Below, in pieces: positions 40,301 to 42,407 of a stretch of DNA of 42,407 bases. The translations under genes and the position numbers were made by a program. Within the stretch, counting starts at the first letter, position 1; every line of letters begins with the position of its first letter. The stretch spans positions 1-42,407 of the forward strand of contig CAYOIN010000007.1 in the NCBI GenBank assembly GCA_964404095.1. Direction: 5' to 3'. This DNA is from CAZLQR01 sp964404095 (GTDB lineage Bacteria > Patescibacteriota > Microgenomatia > UBA1406 > GWC2-37-13). The notes beneath the pieces were generated by a model. That model saw only the letters and a list, made by a program, of their open reading frames with translations. It did no database searches and was not told where the DNA came from.

Positions 40301-42407
40301 ATCCAGAGCCAATCTGAATTGCATAGGCATTCACTGATCCAACGGCTGAGATACTCCCAATGTTTACACCAAGGAGAGTATCGGCATCGGATGAATACGC
40401 GTACGGTGTGAGGTTAATGAGTGCATTGATGTCGCCGGATTCATTATCGTCCCCTTGAGCAAAGATTATTTGGAGCGCATCCGATCCATTATCGGTATTC
40501 CCAACACCCGTAGGCCCGGCGAAATTGGAATCGGCAATTCTGACAATATCCCCTGGGATGATGGATGCTGAGCCGTAGGCAACGTCTGAGAGTAGATGCG
40601 TTGCACCAGTAGACCCTCGCGCACCGCCTCCGGTCAAAAATAACCCATCACCGCTGGTGATTTGTAATGCATTTTCGAATTGGATTGTATTTGCAGTTGG
40701 ATCTGCGAGATAGATACTTGCATCCCACCCAGATCCGATTCTGAGACCATGCTCAGTAACCGAGTCTTGATTATTGATAGATGAAATATTCACTCCATAT
40801 AAACTGTCTGCAGCGGTTGACGAAGAGGTGATGTTGATGTTTAGACCGGCATTGGTGTCTGCCGAATCATTGTCCGATGACTGGGTGAAGTCGATCTGTA
40901 GTCCATCAAATGATGTGGAACCTGAGGTGGAGGCTAGAATATTAACTTTGTCTGTTGGGGTCGAAGTACCGATTCCAACCCAGTCAGAGGAAGTTGCAAG
41001 ATATGCGGTCGCAGTTCCGTCGGTCCAGACTCCCGCTCCACCAGAGTCATCAGTTCCGCAGGTAAGCATTCCGTTGACCGTCTCGAGAGCGGTACACGTA
41101 GTAAATGATGCATCAGAGAACCCTAGAGCAGATCCAGAGGCTCCTGCAATTTTTGCGGTTAAGGTAACAGTATCAGACGTTGCATCACCAAGGGTTGTAT
41201 TCCCACCTACGGTAAAGTTGGTTGCAACCGAGAGTGCTCCGGAGTATGATCCTGACCCTACAACATCAAGAGCAACGGTTGGTGCGGTGGTCCCTAATCC
41301 AAGATTTCCTGCAAGATAGCTCTGTGCTGGAGCTGCAGAATAGAGAGCATAGTTATTTGCGGCTGAAGCGATGAAGCCCATGTATAGTCCATAGTTGTAT
41401 GTCGCTGCCGATATAGAATCGATATAAAGACCGTAGTTATTATCGGCCAGTCCGCTTGCATATAGATATCCTCCATAATGATTTGTTGTGCCTGTTGTAC
41501 CTAATGTGGAGGATGAAATTCCATAGATCCCATATACATCAAGCGTTGAGTTATCCGCGACAGTTCCCGACGGTGCTGTCCCATTGGTGAAGCTGCCTCC
41601 ATAGGTCTTGACCTGTGTTTGATTCGCCGCATTACTAAAGAGAACTGAGGGTGAAACAAGCGCTTTGTATCCACCACTCTCCACAGATCGAGGGGCGTCC
41701 GAAAGGCCAACGCTATCGTTAATGGTGAGTGTCCCATTTACAACATCTCTCGTAGTGAAGGCGGTTATACTCTGGGTATTTGCAGATCCGTATGTGTTTC
41801 CGTAAGTGATTCCCGAAAGCGACATACTCTGTGTTATGCCGTATATCCCAAGGGCAACATTTGCTTCACTTTGTGATGCGGTTACTGTTGGGTTAAATTC
41901 AAAATTGGCATTGCTGATGGTCCTCGTGCCGCTCGTTATGGTGCCAAGATTGGTTGTATTAACAATGTTAAGTACCGTAGAGCTCTCACTAGAATTGTTC
42001 GCTTGAGTAATATCGATTATTCTACTGTAGTCGTTTGCGCTACTCCCTGCCATCGACATGAGATAGTCTGACTGTGGGGCCTGCTGTAGACCTACTTGAC
42101 CAGAACTATTAATCTGGAATAGATCTCCATTCCCGACTGTGAATAGTGAGTTTGGCGTCGAGTCACCAATCCCAACATTCCCTGAGAACGAGGCAGTACC
42201 TGAGGTGACGGTAAAGAGATTACCGGTAGCTGAGAAGTCATCTGCTACGGTTACTGCTCCAGTTGAGTTAAGGATTGATCCCTGGAGGTTAGATACTCCA
42301 GTGACTGCTACTCCACCTGAGAAGGAGGCGGTACCTGCGGTTGTGGTGATCGTGTTGTTCCCAAACGCAATAGAGGTATCTGTTCCTGCTGAGGCATCAA
42401 AGGTCCA
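34332..42407 (-). CDS. Giant repetitive surface fibre protein (3' part; N-terminus outside window)
   Basis: The frame stays open from 42407 to the stop at 34332, giving at least 2691 residues with no start in the window. In protein order it shows: eight GxGTxxP-type motifs of phage tail-fibre and surface-fibre proteins spread along its length; six repeats of about 75 residues (36540-40907); a YadA-head-like roll with AIGxxA units (39760-40095); a C1q/TNF-like domain (37300-37725, VYNTTNTTI, FNSEHYDT, APVSGKYLI); a possible lectin-like domain (35540-36480); a domain like that of the c-like ATPase subunit (35050-35450, PVALTGRVPVKV, KVGDAITPS); and a C-terminal region ending in a Ser/Thr/Pro-rich tail. 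No LPXTG signal or C-terminal membrane helix is seen. Probably a trimeric or fibrous adhesin; how it is anchored is unknown. Confidence 0.9.
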   Translation of the reverse strand, partial: WTFDASAGTDTSIAFGNNTITTTAGTASFSGGVAVTGVSNLQGSILNSTGAVTVADDFSATGNLFTVTSGTASFSGNVGIGDSTPNSLFTVGNGDLFQINSSGQVGLQQAPQSDYLMSMAGSSANDYSRIIDITQANNSSESSTVLNIVNTTNLGTITSGTRTISNANFEFNPTVTASQSEANVALGIYGITQSMSLSGITYGNTYGSANTQSITAFTTRDVVNGTLTINDSVGLSDAPRSVESGGYKALVSPSVLFSNAANQTQVKTYGGSFTNGTAPSGTVADNSTLDVYGIYGISSSTLGTTGTTNHYGGYLYASGLADNNYGLYIDSISAATYNYGLYMGFIASAANNYALYSAAPAQSYLAGNLGLGTTAPTVALDVVGSGSYSGALSVATNFTVGGNTTLGDATSDTVTLTAKIAGASGSALGFSDASFTTCTALETVNGMLTCGTDDSGGAGVWTDGTATAYLATSSDWVGIGTSTPTDKVNILASTSGSTSFDGLQIDFTQSSDNDSADTNAGLNINITSSSTAADSLYGVNISSINNQDSVTEHGLRIGSGWDASIYLADPTANTIQFENALQITSGDGLFLTGGGARGSTGATHLLSDVAYGSASIIPGDIVRIADSNFAGPTGVGNTDNGSDALQIIFAQGDDNESGDINALINLTPYAYSSDADTLLGVNIGSISAVGSVNAYAIQIGSGWDSNLYFNDTTTNIAIANSGTFAFTDGTSTLFSIVDKGTAGDVIVTGNVTLTGATSYFSNAQGHYQSEAFGANATVAGGATNNTAIGYGAIATAGGGVALGSNANSGTNSSGGIAIGNSALSIGGDSVVIGQSATGTSSGVVAIGTNSIAGYLSIAIGYNTSASGNEVLNIGNTIYGDLSTDKIGIGTSTPTVALDVIGSGSYSGALSVATNFTVGGNTTLGDATNDLVTINANNIYLPADTNISLSGGVNGLSIDGSTFSVDAAGNMVGIGTTAPADLLSISGVTNGSASLDGLQISFTQSSDADATDVNAGLNIAITSSSTAADSLYGINIAGIIPNSSVTERGINVGGGWDTGISIDSSVSGSAMTTGLLITNTSANLTTGLQITDTSGGTLTTGIATSGTLTTHLSIGTLGSGQTGINLTNVANSGVGIAATLAGTSGTVLNIDTGTAMAGTSYSYDGFVMSGNLQKSGGSNLTDTSNFITAARGITMNTSGSAYNITGDLVQFSSTLTQTSGSFLDTSNILSLAQNCGTGASCTGYVLDITSAGQGGAISIVTSTSQSSSLLRISDSFVGTTTSNVNGIDLSFTQGNDADATDINAGLSINVYSESTSADTLYGIKIADLNDGFGASETALIIGAGWDSNLYFADTTTNIGIAASGSYFFNDDSGNKLFTIVDNGTTGKVIFSGVSGSGIAFSDASFTTCTALETVAGVLTCGTDDTGGGSGGSFITTTNVVSLSTPTNLLGIGTSVPADKVNIVASTSGSTSFDGLQIDFTQSDDTDSADSNAALNINVTAQSSDADTLLGLNVGNISAVGSVNAYAIQIGSGWDSPMKFLDSGFANCTLTTVGGVLTCGTAGQDISARVYNTTNTTINSGSVPDLTFNSEHYDTAALHDTGSNTNRLTAPVSGKYLISSSIYWSAGADAGRRVVAIRLNGGNDLAREEFGNTNGTFPSQTVTTVYQLSAGDYVTTWVYQNSGGNLSIIGSNSAPYFSSEFSMIKLDGGTGSTLQSAYDSGNTITTTDGRNIQITLSDTTTDQTFQLSQSGSALAFYVGDDGTFTDPTAFVINASGNVGIGTTAPGNQLDIYSDTNATADLRTGSATGLLSLKFLEGTDSAATTGMHIIYDANANELRFNDSGTTDLFTIERSGLMGIGTTAPDDMIDIFASTNGSAAFDGIAVNFTSSADADSGDLNSGVKINLTESSSNADTLNGLLVLIAGASPSATERGISIGTGFDDDIYFASAAATLRIQNGGQLAITDGFIGGGNSRDLPLARLKEYFGDANFGVWEAGGFINLDGSYRMDNFINPGSASADISGASKLGDNQDWIVDEAATGAGGTNTQQVGCQVGVGGGNTNLTYGTNNQLNGAMYIKLDSNSVTNSPNTWCAVYHGDTAGSNVTRMAQLNAANKFIMYYKVRPDTAYTQTNTPSNNNLFFWLGANQHTQGYFGKSTLTANNNLISFTNLDGTQTQTGTNATAGTVWNGWVQNGTAATNISTVACTGASISTATNAWALMRIEARATNDVHFFIDPDVSNGVGLSECGSGITSNIPTGMLKPMMMVAQNGGTITVTRGLFVDLFAFVQDDVRDGKTQQQALTNDVETVNTSSDIPNLVGGADLAENYYVPDGQEIHPGEIVSLGASAGQVDKSSRPYDRKLLGVVSEAPGLQLGVAAANTVPVALTGRVPVKVNATGGSIKVGDAITPSMIAGEGMKATEAGKILGTAMETFNGTGTGTILVHVNVGYYLGEELGLEQDDQIGFGASELASTSANLNNDPVIAVRSYIYKGLTEFWNKVTFKAEAEFWAEVAFKATVRFEGQVEFNADTAGYATIKKGERFVDVAFNQAYRSEPIVNVSINVPQVTDQMYQELIASGECAAVEGKSACQDKIANLVLGEDLKEGITGKSIQGFMIMLNKPAPVDITYSWQAIAVKDAKTSVTKTTEDLIQEATGSAELNTGEVAGVATPSATLSPTPTQLPDQLSPTPTTPVDP
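36540..40907 (-). repeat. Six divergent ~75-residue coding repeats
   Basis: Copies run approximately at 40907-40685, 40481-40250, 39424-39200, 38560-38335, 38000-37790 and 36780-36540. Each follows the pattern DGLQIxFTQSSDxD, NAGLNI, ADSLYGxNI, then IGSGWDSxIYF. Nucleotide identity between some copies is high: 37796-37910 and 40290-40395 align with few changes. They are not in a regular tandem array; other modules separate them. Confidence 0.85.
39620..41300 (-). repeat. Duplicated cassettes inside the giant gene
   Basis: The block 39636-39745 (protein GSGSYSGALSVATNF, VGGNTTLGDA) recurs nearly unchanged at 41186-41282. A second block, protein FSDASFTTCTALETV then LTCGTDD, occurs at 41045-41135 and again outside this span at about 38125-38225. 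This suggests module duplication by recombination within the gene. Confidence 0.8.
39760..40095 (-). other. YadA-head-like repeat region within the giant protein
   Basis: The translated strand shows short units of 13-16 residues with AIGYGA, VALGSNA, IAIGNSA, VVIGQSA, VAIGTNS and IAIGYNT. This is the pattern of the left-handed beta roll in the heads of trimeric autotransporter adhesins. In that family it forms the sticky head of a trimer, which supports a trimeric surface fibre here. Confidence 0.8.

Noticed and set aside
36540..41300. Possible CRISPR array or tandem DNA repeat
   Set aside because: The repeats are long, imperfect, irregularly spaced and in frame as protein modules; there are no short identical repeats with unique spacers and no cas genes.
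34467..42006. Long forward-strand open frames (up to 289 residues) opposite the giant gene
   Set aside because: They are antisense shadows: low-complexity Ser/Pro/Val-rich translations created by the repeats, with no family motif, while the reverse strand has one unbroken frame with recognisable domains.
34332..42407. Prophage tail-fibre region
   Set aside because: Despite tail-fibre-like GxGTxxP motifs and the phage-type metallopeptidase at 4846, no capsid, portal, terminase, integrase or lysis gene is present, and the neighbours are envelope and housekeeping genes.

Overview
The window looks like chromosomal DNA of an uncultivated small-genome bacterium, most likely a member of the Candidate Phyla Radiation (Patescibacteria). 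This is inferred from gene content: a PEGA protein, a short sortase, a DUF2207 protein, receiver-only and PAS-only proteins, very tight gene packing and a giant low-complexity surface protein. The taxon cannot be proved from the sequence alone. Coding density is very high, genes often overlap by 4-50 bases, and TAA, TAG and TGA all act as stops. Many transcription units have a TANNNT -10 element only 6-10 bases before the start codon, which points to leaderless mRNAs.

Layout. 1-5.5 kb: tRNA-Arg(GCG), the clamp-loader-like ATPase rarA, a Pup-ligase (PafA/Dop) family protein, a small P-loop kinase, a DUF2207 membrane protein, a small metallopeptidase, tRNA-Ser and tRNA-Leu. 5.5-10.6 kb: a nucleotidyltransferase, a WecG/TagA glycosyltransferase, mreB, a membrane-anchored PEGA protein, tRNA-Arg(CCT) and a sortase. 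10.6-16.5 kb: a seven-gene operon in canonical F-type ATPase order (c, b, delta, alpha, gamma, beta, epsilon) but highly abnormal in its membrane sector. 16.6-18.6 kb: ndk and an M23 peptidase. 18.7-25 kb: a dispersed signalling cluster (PAS protein, tiny membrane protein, receiver, soluble histidine kinase, multi-TM protein, Cache-like membrane sensor). 25-34.3 kb: an FN3/Ig-like/thioredoxin-fold secreted protein, two paralogous class-A-beta-lactamase-fold hydrolases flanking an epimerase and a GT2 glycosyltransferase, and two large GT-C-like membrane proteins. 34.3-42.4 kb: the 3' 8 kb of one giant gene (at least 2691 residues, N-terminus outside the window) for a repetitive surface fibre.

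The most notable system is the ATPase operon. The F1 head keeps its P-loops, catalytic glutamate and arginine finger, so it should hydrolyse ATP. There is no a-subunit gene. The c-like subunit has a signal peptide and an extracytoplasmic domain of about 140 residues before its two membrane helices, and its second helix has no Asp/Glu, so it should not be able to carry protons or sodium. The extracytoplasmic domain appears homologous to a domain near the C-terminus of the giant surface protein in this same window. I infer an ATP-driven F1-like machine coupled to something outside the membrane rather than an ATP synthase; the function is unknown.

Most of the remaining genes concern the cell envelope: shape (mreB), peptidoglycan turnover (M23 and the serine hydrolases), surface glycans (epimerase, GT2, GT-C, WecG), protein anchoring (sortase) and surface display (giant fibre, FN3 protein).
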